The notes: generated from the sequence alone by a model not told the origin. A DNA stretch of 64,000 bases from CAUPWF01 sp036656795 (GCA_036656795.1 JAVXHR010000002.1:107551-171550); one strand, 5' to 3'; shown: positions 26,612 to 35,998, numbered from the stretch's first letter. Translations and numbers: made by a program.

Positions 26612-26632
26612 GACCGGCTTATTGCTTATCGC

Positions 26633-27643
26633 CTAGTTATCAATTAATTTGTTTCCATCACTCCAACTGTAGAGTTTGCGTAGTTCTGCTCCTACTTTTT
26701 CTGCAGGGTGCTCGGCTGCTCTTCTTCTCATTGCATGGAAATTTGGACAGTTTACTTGGTTTTCTGTTAGCCAGTTTCGCGCAAATACTCCTTCCTGTAT
26801 ATCTTTTAGGATTCCTTTCATTGCCTTTTTTGTCTCTGATGTAACAATCTTTGGTCCTGTTATGTAATCACCATATTCTGCGGTATTAGAAACAGAATAT
26901 CTCATACCGGCGAAACCACTTTGATAGATAAGATCTACAATTAATTTTACTTCGTGAATGCATTCAAAATATGCACTTTCCGGCTCATATCCTGCTTCTA
27001 CCAATGTTTCAAATCCACATTGCATTAGCGCAGAGATTCCACCACATAGTACTGCTTGTTCTCCAAAAAGATCTGTTTCTGTCTCTTCTCTAAAGGTTGT
27101 TTGTAACACACCTGCTCTTGCACCACCAATTGCCAATGCATATGCTAATGCAATATCTTTGGCTCTTCCTGTTTCGTCTTGATGAACGGCAACAAGACAA
27201 GGAACTCCTTTTCCTTCTTGATATTCACTTCTTACTGTATGGCCAGGACCTTTGGGTGCTATCATTGTAACATCTACACCTTTTGGTGCTACAATTTGTC
27301 CAAAGTGAATTGCAAATCCATGTGCGAACATTACCATATTGCCTTCTTCTAGGTTTGGTTCTATGGACGCTTTATACATATCTGCCTGTTTTTCATCATT
27401 GATTAAAATCATAATAATATCTGCCTGTTTTGCTGCTTCTGCAGCTGTATATACTTTAAAACCTTGTGCCTCCGCTTTTTTCCATGATTTGCTTCCTTCG
27501 TATAATCCGATAATCACGTTACACCCTGATTCTTTTGCATTTAAGGCATGTGCATGTCCTTGGCTTCCATATCCAATGATAGCAATTGTCTTTCCCTCTA
27601 ATAAGGATAGGTTACAGTCTTCTTGATAATAAATTTTTGCCAT
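26633..27643 (-). CDS. ilvC: Ketol-acid reductoisomerase
   Basis: Second enzyme of branched-chain amino-acid synthesis, NADPH- and Mg-dependent (336 aa, class I). The Rossmann motif IGYGSQGHAHALNAKESG is at residues 24-41; the IAPKGPGH and DLFGEQAVLCGG stretches carry catalytic and metal-binding residues; YSVSNTAEYGD is near 250. The start follows AGGAGGAATCAC. It is 79 bp downstream of ilvN and shares its promoter. No ilvB or ilvD is in the window. Confidence 0.97.
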   Translation of the reverse strand: MAKIYYQEDCNLSLLEGKTIAIIGYGSQGHAHALNAKESGCNVIIGLYEGSKSWKKAEAQGFKVYTAAEAAKQADIIMILINDEKQADMYKASIEPNLEEGNMVMFAHGFAIHFGQIVAPKGVDVTMIAPKGPGHTVRSEYQEGKGVPCLVAVHQDETGRAKDIALAYALAIGGARAGVLQTTFREETETDLFGEQAVLCGGISALMQCGFETLVEAGYEPESAYFECIHEVKLIVDLIYQSGFAGMRYSVSNTAEYGDYITGPKIVTSETKKAMKGILKDIQEGVFARNWLTENQVNCPNFHAMRRRAAEHPAEKVGAELRKLYSWSDGNKLIDN

Positions 27644-27722
27644 AATGTGATTCCTCCTAATATCTCTTTTTTGTTATTCTATGAGTTAAAGGACATTCCC
27701 TCTAGCTATCACTATCATATAC

Positions 27723-28223
27723 CTAGTCAATATAGGTTACATCTTTGGTACCTCGATTTAATCCTGTAATCCCTGTACGCGCAAGTTCTAATATCTCATA
27801 CCCATCTAACAGTTGTAAAAATGCGTCTAATTTTGATTGATCTCCAGTTAATTCTATCATCATAGAATCTTTTTCTACATCTACAATCTTTGCCCTAAAA
27901 ATATCTGCAACGGATATTACTTCTGTTCGTTCTTTTGCACATACACGAACTTTTACCATAATAAGTTCTCTACATACAGATGCTCCATTTTGTAAGATTT
28001 TAATTTCAATCACATCTTCTAACTTTCGAACTTGTTTTTCAATCTGTGAAAGAATAAGTTCATCTCCACTTGCCACAACTGTAATACGTGTAAATCGTGG
28101 ATCAGTTGTCATGCCTGCTGTAATGCTATCAATACTATATCCACGTCTACTAAATAATCCTGCAATTCTACTTAACACACCCGGATTATTGTCTACCAAT
28201 AATGAATACACTTGTCTTCTCAT
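27723..28223 (-). CDS. ilvN: Acetolactate synthase regulatory (small) subunit
   Basis: 166-aa regulatory subunit. An ACT domain is at residues 1-75 (RRQVYSLLVDNNPGVLSRIAGLFSRRG), the valine-binding part, and a C-terminal ALS_ss domain follows at about 80-160. The catalytic subunit gene is not adjacent, so the partner must be elsewhere in the genome. It is transcribed from a strong promoter with an operator-like palindrome at the start point and leads into ilvC. Confidence 0.94.
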   Translation of the reverse strand: MRRQVYSLLVDNNPGVLSRIAGLFSRRGYSIDSITAGMTTDPRFTRITVVASGDELILSQIEKQVRKLEDVIEIKILQNGASVCRELIMVKVRVCAKERTEVISVADIFRAKIVDVEKDSMMIELTGDQSKLDAFLQLLDGYEILELARTGITGLNRGTKDVTYID

Positions 28224-28246
28224 ATGAATTATCCTCTTTTCTTTCT

Positions 28247-28268
28247 AAAACAGAGTGCGTTCTGTTTT
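28247..28268. promoter_or_regulatory. Operator-like palindrome at the ilvN transcription start
   Basis: AAAACAGA-6-TCTGTTTT is a perfect 22-bp inverted repeat immediately downstream of the -10 box, where a repressor would block initiation. The expected start point falls inside it, so an RNA hairpin is less likely than a DNA site. Confidence 0.55.
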
Positions 28269-28271
28269 TTA

Positions 28272-28300
28272 ATAATACCAATATATCTTTAATTTGTCAA
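28272..28300 (-). promoter_or_regulatory. Promoter of ilvN-ilvC
   Basis: Minus strand TTGACA (28295-28300), 17-bp spacer, TATTAT (28272-28277). It lies 49 bp upstream of the ilvN start codon. Confidence 0.85.
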
Positions 28301-28404
28301 TACTATATTCTATACTTTCTTTTCTGTTTTTACTCTATTCGAATTCTCATTGTCATCTTTCGCTACCAGTATTATTTTTTCATGGTTTTCTTCCCTTTGC
28401 CTTC

Positions 28405-29325
28405 TTATTTAAACCATTTTTTGACTTTAAAATACCATATCTCTATCAATGTAATGCTAATACTAACTCCAATTACAATATAGTATGCATTAGCATTATG
28501 CAATTCAGGCATATTCACAAAATTCATTCCGTACCAGCCCACAATCAAGGTAAGTGGCATGAATATCGTAGTGACTACCGTTAAAAACTGCATGATTTTA
28601 TTCTGTCTAAGATCAATCTGGGATTGATACATCTCTCGTAATTGCATGGAATATTCTTTCAACATCTGTGTATTGTCATACAGGCGATCTACTCTGGCTG
28701 CGTATAAAGAAAACAGACGACAGTCTTCTTTATTAAAGATGTGATTCTGATTTTCTTCCAATACCTGACTTAAGTCTGCCATCTGTTGATAGTAAGAATG
28801 CAGCACCAATAGTTCTTTGCGAATCAATAAAATTCTACGATTAAAGTCTTCTAGCTTCCCATCTAGCAGATATTCTTCCATCTGTGAAAGTTTTGTTTCA
28901 TATTCTTGCAAAAACATAACATCATCCCGAATCAGATATTCCATAAATTCAAATAAAAAATGTGCAACCAAGGTTTTATCCAATATCTGTATTTCCACCA
29001 TATGATTTACCATCTGTTCAACTGCACCACTTCCATCTACAAAGATAAACTGGTCTTTAGTCATATAAAACCCAAATCCCAATTCTTCTCCTATCAAATT
29101 TGCTTTTGATGGTATGACAAATGTTCCAATTACACAATCTGACAACAAATCTGCTTTGCAATATTGTATGTTATACACCATTTTGGACAACATCTTCTGA
29201 TGAATCTTATCCTCATATGTGTTCTTATATTCCTGTGGACTAATAATCGCAACCAGCACCTCTTCTTTGGCTAATTCTTCCCCTTCTTTTAATGGGAGTA
29301 GATTCCCGTTTAATCGATATCTCAT
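28405..29325 (-). CDS. corA: CorA-family magnesium transporter
   Basis: 306-aa CorA-like divalent cation channel. A long cytoplasmic N-terminal region with helical coiled-coil character (about 110-245) is followed by two membrane helices with the YGMNF signature (GMN motif) between them at about 267. The C-terminus ends with basic residues (KVKKWFK), as in the family. It is 32 bp downstream of the ABC-F gene and probably co-transcribed with it. Confidence 0.92.
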   Translation of the reverse strand: MRYRLNGNLLPLKEGEELAKEEVLVAIISPQEYKNTYEDKIHQKMLSKMVYNIQYCKADLLSDCVIGTFVIPSKANLIGEELGFGFYMTKDQFIFVDGSGAVEQMVNHMVEIQILDKTLVAHFLFEFMEYLIRDDVMFLQEYETKLSQMEEYLLDGKLEDFNRRILLIRKELLVLHSYYQQMADLSQVLEENQNHIFNKEDCRLFSLYAARVDRLYDNTQMLKEYSMQLREMYQSQIDLRQNKIMQFLTVVTTIFMPLTLIVGWYGMNFVNMPELHNANAYYIVIGVSISITLIEIWYFKVKKWFK

Positions 29326-29357
29326 TGTAAAAATCTCCTTCCTTTTTTCTCTCTATG

Positions 29358-31163
29358 TTAGCGATTCTTGGTAATCTGTTCCTGAAGATCATTCAAATAA
29401 ACCCAACGTTCCATCTTTACTTCTAATTGCGCTTCTACTTCTTCTTTCTCTTTCATATGCAGATTCAAGCTACCGTAATCACTTGCGCATAGGGCGATTT
29501 TCCCATCTAATGCTGCGATTTTCCCCTCAAGCAATGCGATATCATCATCAATGGTATTAAACTCACGCTGTTCATTATAAGAAAATTTTACTTTTTTGTC
29601 TCGTATGCGTAATATTTCTTTTTTCTCTTTTATATTTATTTCTGAATTTTCATTAGCATATTCAGCTGAATTTCCCATATTCTCAATACGGTTCAGATAA
29701 TCCGAATATCCGCCCTCGTACTGGTGTATCTGCCCGTTCCCTTCAAATGCAAAGATGCGCTTTACGATACGATCTAAAAAATACCTATCATGAGATACCG
29801 TAATTACAATCCCATCAAAACTATCCAGATAATCTTCCAATATAGTAAGGGTCTGGATATCAAGATCATTGGTGGGTTCGTCCAGAATCAAGACATTCGG
29901 TGCCGACATTAGAATTCGCAATAGATACAGACGTCTCTTTTCTCCACCGGACATACGATTAATCTGTGTCCACTGTAATGTTTTATCAAACAAAAACCTC
30001 TCCAACATCTGAGATGCTGTAATCATACCATCTGTTGTTTGGATATATTCACCCACTTCTCTGATATATTCAATCGCTTTTAAGTCCTCGTTCATATATT
30101 CATTTTCCTGAGAAAAATATCCAATTTTAATGGTTTCACCAATATCAATTGTTCCACTATCAGGTTCCAACACCTGATAAATCATTTTAAGCAATGTACT
30201 TTTCCCACAACCATTTTCACCTACGATTCCTATTCTATCATGTTTCAAAAATAGATAAGAATAATCTTGAATTAACTTTTTTTCTCCATATGCCTTACAA
30301 AGTTTTTGAACTTCTATTGTCTTACGTCCCATACGGGATGAAACTGAATTCATCTGAACATTCTCATTGGATTCAGGTGCTTGTTGTTCCTGCATGTCCA
30401 TAATACGGTCAATATGTGCTTTTTGCTTTGTAGATCTTGCTCTTGCACCCCGATGCAGCCATTCCAATTCCGTACGCAATAGGCTTTGACGTTTTCGCTC
30501 TGTTGCTATCTCCATGTTCTGTCGCTGAGCCTTTAATTTTACAAATTCCGAGTAATTTCCCGGGTAATTATACAACTTTCCTTGGTCAATTTCCACAATC
30601 CTATTCGATACACGATCTAAAAAATATCTATCATGAGTTACCATTAGAATAGCTCCCTTATACTTTCGCAGATATTCTTCCAGCCATCGAGCCATCTCAT
30701 TGTCCAAATGATTGGTTGGTTCATCTAATATCAGAATCTCTACCGGGGCAAGTAACGCATTGGCAAGCGCTACCCTCTTCTTTTGTCCTCCAGACAGATA
30801 TTCCACTTTCTCATCATACTCTGGCAACCGCAATTCATGAATAATTGTCTTAGCTTCACTTTCAATGGTCCACTCATTAATCTTATCCACATTGTCCTTT
30901 AATACTGCTTCTAAAATCGTAGTTCCCTTGTCAAATTCCGGGGTCTGTGGCAGATAGCGAACTTTGACATTTGTTCCCCTGCTAATAGTTCCTTGATCCG
31001 GTACTTCCAACTGGGCAATTAATCGAAGAAGCGTACTTTTCCCCGTTCCATTAATTCCAATTACCCCTATCTTTTCTCCCTCGTGAATGGAAAAATCAAC
31101 TTCTTGTAATAAAATTCTATCTGTATAAGATTTGGTAATCTTCTCTGCTGTTAATAAATTCAT
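29358..31163 (-). CDS. ABC-F family ATPase, Uup-like
   Basis: Soluble twin-ATPase translation factor of the ABC-F class (601 aa). Walker A motifs are GINGTGKST (about 36-44) and GENGCGKST (about 318-326); signature LSGGQKKR and MSGGEKRR and Walker B ILILDEPTNHLD and VLILDEPTNDLD are complete. A basic linker (about 230-275) separates the domains, and a helical C-terminal domain (about 540-601) is present, which suggests Uup. There is no membrane domain. Members act on ribosomes; the specific role is not evident. Confidence 0.92.
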   Translation of the reverse strand: MNLLTAEKITKSYTDRILLQEVDFSIHEGEKIGVIGINGTGKSTLLRLIAQLEVPDQGTISRGTNVKVRYLPQTPEFDKGTTILEAVLKDNVDKINEWTIESEAKTIIHELRLPEYDEKVEYLSGGQKKRVALANALLAPVEILILDEPTNHLDNEMARWLEEYLRKYKGAILMVTHDRYFLDRVSNRIVEIDQGKLYNYPGNYSEFVKLKAQRQNMEIATERKRQSLLRTELEWLHRGARARSTKQKAHIDRIMDMQEQQAPESNENVQMNSVSSRMGRKTIEVQKLCKAYGEKKLIQDYSYLFLKHDRIGIVGENGCGKSTLLKMIYQVLEPDSGTIDIGETIKIGYFSQENEYMNEDLKAIEYIREVGEYIQTTDGMITASQMLERFLFDKTLQWTQINRMSGGEKRRLYLLRILMSAPNVLILDEPTNDLDIQTLTILEDYLDSFDGIVITVSHDRYFLDRIVKRIFAFEGNGQIHQYEGGYSDYLNRIENMGNSAEYANENSEINIKEKKEILRIRDKKVKFSYNEQREFNTIDDDIALLEGKIAALDGKIALCASDYGSLNLHMKEKEEVEAQLEVKMERWVYLNDLQEQITKNR

Positions 31164-31197
31164 AATACCTCCATATTGTTCCTTATGTATATTTTCA

Positions 31198-31227
31198 AGT
31201 ATATCATATATTAAATAATGCTGCTAA
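31198..31227 (-). promoter_or_regulatory. Promoter of the ABC-F gene
   Basis: Minus strand TTAGCA (31222-31227), 18-bp spacer, TATACT (31198-31203), between the phosphatase stop codon and the ABC-F ribosome site. The -35 is imperfect. Confidence 0.5.
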
Positions 31228-31282
31228 ATAACTCTTGCATCTAGCAAAAAAAATCACTTTCGACATTTATATATAAGGAACT

Positions 31283-32098
31283 TTAGCCCTCTAGATACAT
31301 GGCTTGCAACCGTTCTATTCTTTTCTTTGTAAGACCCATTTTATCTTCTAAATATTTTTCCATAGAACCATATGTCTGGTCAACAATATCAAATACTGCT
31401 TCTAGATATGATGACTGTACCTCCGTTAGCACTTTTAAATTAGCAATCATATTTTCCTTTATCCCCGCTTCTTTCGCTGCCTTTTTCATAGCCATCGCCG
31501 TATCCCATATATGTTCATTTGTTTTCAAATAATCCTTTATAATAATGGTTCTATCTACTCCCAGTGCACTAAGTAAAAGTGCCGTTCCTGTTCCTACCCG
31601 GTCTTTTCCTGCCGTACAATGATATAGAACCGCACCACTTTGATTTTCTAATAATATGTCAAAAAATTTCTTGTACTGTTTAATAGAGTACTCATCTGTT
31701 ACGAAATGCATGTATTTTTTCGCTAATTCTTCCATTGGATTTTCCCCCAATTGTTCTAGGTATCCAAGTAGTACATCAATTCGATTTTCACGTTTTTCCC
31801 CTTCATGTGTAATTCCTGCCGAGATTTCCCTCATAATTGGATTTATAATGTAATCCACACCTGCAATGACAGGGTCCGGCCCTTCCATCACTTCTTGGGC
31901 TGTTCTAAAATCCACATCTATTGTCATGTGGTATTCCTCTGTTAAAATCTTAATATCTGACATTGTTGCTTCATACAGTGCTCCACTTCTAATTAACCTA
32001 TGCATCTTGATTACTTTCCCTGATTTGGTTTCATATCCTCCTAAATCTCTTGTATTTGGTAATCCCTCCAGTATAATACGTCTTCCAATCTCCATCAT
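31283..32098 (-). CDS. Tyrosine-protein phosphatase-like protein
   Basis: 271-aa phosphatase of the LipA/IphP type. The active-site loop is HCTAGKDRVGTG (about 158-169), the HCxxGKDR form with the nucleophilic cysteine near 159 and the arginine closing the loop. NTRDLGGY near the N-terminus is a family signature. Bacterial members dephosphorylate phosphotyrosine or phosphoinositides; the substrate here is unknown. No kinase gene is adjacent. Confidence 0.88.
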   Translation of the reverse strand: MMEIGRRIILEGLPNTRDLGGYETKSGKVIKMHRLIRSGALYEATMSDIKILTEEYHMTIDVDFRTAQEVMEGPDPVIAGVDYIINPIMREISAGITHEGEKRENRIDVLLGYLEQLGENPMEELAKKYMHFVTDEYSIKQYKKFFDILLENQSGAVLYHCTAGKDRVGTGTALLLSALGVDRTIIIKDYLKTNEHIWDTAMAMKKAAKEAGIKENMIANLKVLTEVQSSYLEAVFDIVDQTYGSMEKYLEDKMGLTKKRIERLQAMYLEG

Positions 32099-32170
32099 TT
32101 TTCTCCATTCTTCATTTTATATAACAGATATCTTTGCAGAAAACATTCTTTGATTTCTATGATGAAATAA

Positions 32171-32202
32171 AGAGATGTACCAACAAATGTTGATACATCT
32201 CT
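32171..32202 (-). terminator. Terminator after the GGGtGRT gene
   Basis: AGAGATGTACCAAC pairs with GTTGATACATCTCT, a 14-bp stem with one mismatched or wobble position and a 4-nt loop, followed on the minus strand by TTATTTC. It begins 22 bp after the GGGtGRT stop codon. Confidence 0.78.
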
Positions 32203-32224
32203 AAAATTCCAAACTCAAAATCTA

Positions 32225-33235
32225 TTAAAATTTACCTGCTTTTGCTGCTTCCTCAATGCCAACTGCAACAGCTACTGTAGCTCCAACCATAGGGTTATTG
32301 CCCATACCGATCAGTCCCATCATCTCTACATGTGCAGGAACAGAAGAAGAACCCGCAAATTGTGCATCACTATGCATACGTCCCATAGTATCTGTCATAC
32401 CATAAGAAGCCGGACCAGCTGCCATATTATCTGGGTGAAGTGTACGACCTGTTCCACCACCAGATGCTACTGAAAAATATTTCTTTCCTTGTTCAATACA
32501 TTCTTTTTTATAAGTACCAGCAACTGGATGTTGAAATCTTGTTGGATTCGTTGAGTTACCTGTAATAGATACATCTACACCTTCTTTGTGCATAATGGCA
32601 ACTCCTTCAGTTACGTCATTCGCACCATAGCAATTTACTTTTGCACGAAGTCCTTCTGAATAGGATTTTCTAAATGTTTCTTTTACTTCTCCTGAGTAAT
32701 AATCCATTTCCGTTTCCACATAAGTAAAACCATTTATACGTGCAATTACTTGTGCAGCATCTTTTCCTAATCCATTTAAAATAACACGAAGTGGATCTTT
32801 TCTAACTTTGTTTGCTTTTTCAGCAATCCCTATTGCTCCTTCTGCAGCCGCAAATGATTCATGACCTGCAAGAAATGCAAAACATTTAGTTTCTTCTTCT
32901 AATAACATCTTTCCAAGATTTCCATGTCCCAATCCTACTTTACGTTGGTCTGCAACAGAACCGGGAATACAGAATGCCTGAAGTCCTTCTCCTATCGCTG
33001 CCGCTGCATCTGCAGCTCTTCTTGCATCTTTTTTAATTGCAATTGCTGCTCCTACAATATATGCCCATTTTGCATTTTCAAAACAGATAGGTTGGATTCC
33101 CTCCACCTGTGTATATACATCTAATCCGGCATCTTGTGTAATTTTTTGAGCTTCCTCAACGGAAGAAATACCATAGCTTTTCAATACTTCTTCTATTTGT
33201 TTAATACGTCTTTCATATGATTCAAATAAAGCCAT
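32225..33235 (-). CDS. GGGtGRT protein of unknown function
   Basis: 336 aa from the ATG at 33235 (MALFESYERR), which has AAGGAGGAAAC upstream; the frame is open 18 codons earlier. The name motif GGGTGRT is at about 258-264. Other conserved-looking features are the AGPASYGMTDTMGRMHSDAQF block and a MGLIGMGNNPMVGAT C-terminal loop with many glycines. I recognise it as a family found mainly in anaerobes and named for this motif; its function is not known to me. It is 16 bp downstream of a NifU-like gene, so the two very probably work together. Confidence 0.85.
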   Translation of the reverse strand: MALFESYERRIKQIEEVLKSYGISSVEEAQKITQDAGLDVYTQVEGIQPICFENAKWAYIVGAAIAIKKDARRAADAAAAIGEGLQAFCIPGSVADQRKVGLGHGNLGKMLLEEETKCFAFLAGHESFAAAEGAIGIAEKANKVRKDPLRVILNGLGKDAAQVIARINGFTYVETEMDYYSGEVKETFRKSYSEGLRAKVNCYGANDVTEGVAIMHKEGVDVSITGNSTNPTRFQHPVAGTYKKECIEQGKKYFSVASGGGTGRTLHPDNMAAGPASYGMTDTMGRMHSDAQFAGSSSVPAHVEMMGLIGMGNNPMVGATVAVAVGIEEAAKAGKF

Positions 33236-33251
33236 TTTCGTTTCCTCCTTT

Positions 33252-33944
33252 TTATTCTTTCCGTGGGTCAACAATCTTAACTGCATCATCTACACGACCG
33301 TATTGACCTTTTGCTTTTTCCATAGCTGTCTGAGCGTCATCTCCTGCTTTCATGAAATCCATGAATTTACCAAAGTTAATAAATTGGTATCCTATAATTT
33401 CATCTTCTTCATTCAATGCAATTCCTGTTACATAACCTTCTGCCATCTCAAGATAACGAGGTCCTTTTTTAAGTGTTCCATACATTGTACCTACTTGTGA
33501 ACGAAGTCCTTTTCCAAGGTCCTCAAGTCCTGCACCTATTGGAAGTCCACCTTCTGAAAATGCACTTTGTGTTCTTCCATATGCAATCTGTAAAAACAAT
33601 TCTCTCATAGCTGTATTAATTGCATCACATACAAGGTCTGTATTCAATGCTTCTAACAAAGTTCTACCCGGAAGAATCTCTGATGCCATCGCTGCAGAAT
33701 GTGTCATTCCTGAACAGCCGATTGTCTCAACAAGTGCCTCCTGTATAATCCCTTCTTTTACATTAAGTGTTAATTTACATGCCCCCTGTTGAGGTGCACA
33801 CCAACCAATACCGTGTGTTAAGCCGGAGATATCTTTGATTTCTTTTGATTTCACCCATTTTCCTTCTTCGGGAATTGGAGCAGCGCCATGGTTCACGCCT
33901 TGTGCTACTGGGCACATTACTTCTACTTCATGTGAATAAATCAT
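33252..33944 (-). CDS. NifU N-domain-like iron-sulfur scaffold protein
   Basis: 230 aa from the ATG at 33944 (MIYSHEVEVMCPV), preceded by AAAGGAG; the frame is open 16 codons earlier. The ETIGCSGMTHSAAMASEILPG segment (about 88-108) matches the second-cysteine region of IscU/NifU scaffolds, and CAPQQGACK (about 64-72) supplies further cysteines. The third IscU cysteine region is not evident, so this is a divergent member. It is the first gene of a two-gene operon with the GGGtGRT gene. Cluster binding is inference. Confidence 0.78.
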   Translation of the reverse strand: MIYSHEVEVMCPVAQGVNHGAAPIPEEGKWVKSKEIKDISGLTHGIGWCAPQQGACKLTLNVKEGIIQEALVETIGCSGMTHSAAMASEILPGRTLLEALNTDLVCDAINTAMRELFLQIAYGRTQSAFSEGGLPIGAGLEDLGKGLRSQVGTMYGTLKKGPRYLEMAEGYVTGIALNEEDEIIGYQFINFGKFMDFMKAGDDAQTAMEKAKGQYGRVDDAVKIVDPRKE

Positions 33945-34034
33945 GTTAAGACTCCTTTCGATATGTATAATTTTTCTTTGTATGTTTGACATTCTTTTAA
34001 CATCATGTACCGTTCTATTTTCTCACAAACAGCA

Positions 34035-35486
34035 CTATTCGTCAATTACTACTTTCATTTTCCAAAATTCACTATCTTTGGCATAAGTTTTCAGTTCATT
34101 GGTGTCGTATGGTACCGTCATCCATCCAATGGTTCCGGTTTCACCTGTCATATATTCATAAGAAACACCAACTTCTATTCCATCTTCTGTTACAAAAAAA
34201 TCTGCCATACCCATGAGATTCGTATCCTTGATAGTTTCTCCCTGTAACATTGTTGCATACTGTTTCTTAGTAATGTCTTCTGCTTCATTACGTGCATCAT
34301 ATTTTTCGGAGATTTTATTCCTATAATCACCTGCCATCTGTGTTCCATCTATAATGTCTTCAATATGGTACAACGTTCCATCTTTTAGATTAATATTTCT
34401 TGTTCGAAGTGTTAGATATTGCTCTGCCTGATTTCCATCAAAATAATGATCTTGGAACACAACACTCATAAATTCCTGATCCATATAAGTAATCTTATAA
34501 GTCACCTCACTTGCTAAGATTGCTTGTTGTTGTTTAAGAATGGACTCTTTCATCTCTTCTGTTGGGTTCAGATATTGTGCATTTACTGTTTCCATTGCAC
34601 ATTCTTTAAGTATCGTATTAATCTGCTCCATTTCCCCATCTTCTAGATTCTCAAGTTGTGGATAAGCTACATTGTAATCAATATGAGTTCTTTTCCCTTG
34701 ATCTGAATAGGCATATGTTTCCTCCGTTACATCGTAACTTAATCCATCCGCCTTATATGCATCATAATCTGTAATCTTCTCATCCACTGTTTTATCCGTC
34801 TCATTTTCTTCTGGAATTAACTCTTCTAACTTATTTCCTACCCCGGGACGATTTGGTAATTCAGTAATTGCCGTTCTTGATTCATAGATTGATTTTCCCA
34901 CATGGCTCACAGTAAGCACTCCGAGAGTAATAATTGCAAGAAGTATCGATCCTGCAAGAACTCCAATTGCAATATAAATTGGAGTACGATTTTTCTTTTT
35001 CAGTTCACCCGGACGATTCTCTGTTATAAGAATAGTGAATTCCATTGGAATATAGCGAATTCCATTATGTTGCTGCTCAGGACCTGTCGCATAGAGTCCC
35101 ATATGTTCATACACAACGACAGCGCTTGGTGCTGCATAAAGTGTCAGTTTTGGAATACGTATTACTTGAGTCGCATACTCCTTCATCTTTTCAAATAATT
35201 GTTTTCCTATCCCCTGCCTTTGATATTCTGTTCTAACATATAACATATTAATATGACCAATATTTTTCATGGCTGAGACACCTAATAATTCTTGTCCATC
35301 GAAGCAACCCCATAATACTAACTCACCTCGATTTTTTGATGCCATAATCTTATCATATAAGATGAAATTTCGAAATTCTTCCACGCCAACTCTTGTATAT
35401 GTAGGTGCAATATGTTCTGCAAATACATCCCATACTAGATGTAGCGCAGTTCTGACCTCATGTTGTTGTAATAAACGAATCTCCAT
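34035..35486 (-). CDS. GNAT acetyltransferase fused to membrane helix and extracellular domain
   Basis: 483-aa fusion. Residues 1-155 are a GNAT domain, with the acetyl-CoA site YQRQGIGKQLFEK (88-100). A single membrane helix is at about 169-194. The remaining 290 aa are predicted outside the cell and contain a DUF4163/DUF3298-like pattern (ITYMDQEFMSVVFQDHYF, LRTRNINLKDGTLYHIEDI), found in PdaC/RsiV-like proteins. The acetyltransferase would face the cytoplasm. It is the last gene of the yicC-to-pncC operon. The function is unknown; a link between cytoplasmic acetylation and an outside signal is inference. Confidence 0.8.
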   Translation of the reverse strand: MEIRLLQQHEVRTALHLVWDVFAEHIAPTYTRVGVEEFRNFILYDKIMASKNRGELVLWGCFDGQELLGVSAMKNIGHINMLYVRTEYQRQGIGKQLFEKMKEYATQVIRIPKLTLYAAPSAVVVYEHMGLYATGPEQQHNGIRYIPMEFTILITENRPGELKKKNRTPIYIAIGVLAGSILLAIITLGVLTVSHVGKSIYESRTAITELPNRPGVGNKLEELIPEENETDKTVDEKITDYDAYKADGLSYDVTEETYAYSDQGKRTHIDYNVAYPQLENLEDGEMEQINTILKECAMETVNAQYLNPTEEMKESILKQQQAILASEVTYKITYMDQEFMSVVFQDHYFDGNQAEQYLTLRTRNINLKDGTLYHIEDIIDGTQMAGDYRNKISEKYDARNEAEDITKKQYATMLQGETIKDTNLMGMADFFVTEDGIEVGVSYEYMTGETGTIGWMTVPYDTNELKTYAKDSEFWKMKVVIDE

Positions 35487-35533
35487 TCTAATCCTCCTTT
35501 GCCATTTCTCTTACTTCTATAATTACTTCTATA

Positions 35534-35995
35534 TTACAGATAATTTCCCAACAACTCCAACGCACTTACTACTGCATCTTTTCGATTTCTATCTCGTGTT
35601 CCTGTAAAATAACACTCTTTCACATATGTATTCCCATTAATCACACAACCAATATAGACAAGACCTACCGGCTTTTCTTTTGTACCACCACTTGGTCCTG
35701 CAATTCCGGTAGTACTAAGTGCAATATCGGCATGGGCGAGTCGAGCCGCACCTAATGCCATTGCTTGTGCTGTCTGACAACTGACGGCTCCATATTGCTC
35801 TAATATCTCATGAGAGACACCTAGTATACGTTCTTTGGCCTCATTTGAATAGGTAATATATCCCTCTGAGAAGATAGCAGAAGCTCCCGCCACATTTAAA
35901 AGTTGTCCTGCCAATAATCCACCGGTACAAGATTCCGCCGTTGTAATCATCAAGTTTTGTTGACATAGTTTCTTAACAATAATTTCTTCCCACAC
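35534..35995 (-). CDS. pncC: Nicotinamide-nucleotide amidohydrolase (CinA C-terminal type)
   Basis: 153-aa stand-alone CinA C-terminal domain, predicted to recycle nicotinamide mononucleotide to nicotinate mononucleotide. The TTAESCTGG motif (18-26) has the catalytic serine Ser22, and STTGIAGPSGGTKEKPVG follows. The N-terminal competence domain of full CinA is absent. It is 3 bp after pgsA, the usual Firmicutes neighbour. Confidence 0.92.
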   Translation of the reverse strand: MWEEIIVKKLCQQNLMITTAESCTGGLLAGQLLNVAGASAIFSEGYITYSNEAKERILGVSHEILEQYGAVSCQTAQAMALGAARLAHADIALSTTGIAGPSGGTKEKPVGLVYIGCVINGNTYVKECYFTGTRDRNRKDAVVSALELLGNYL

Positions 35996-35998
35996 TAC

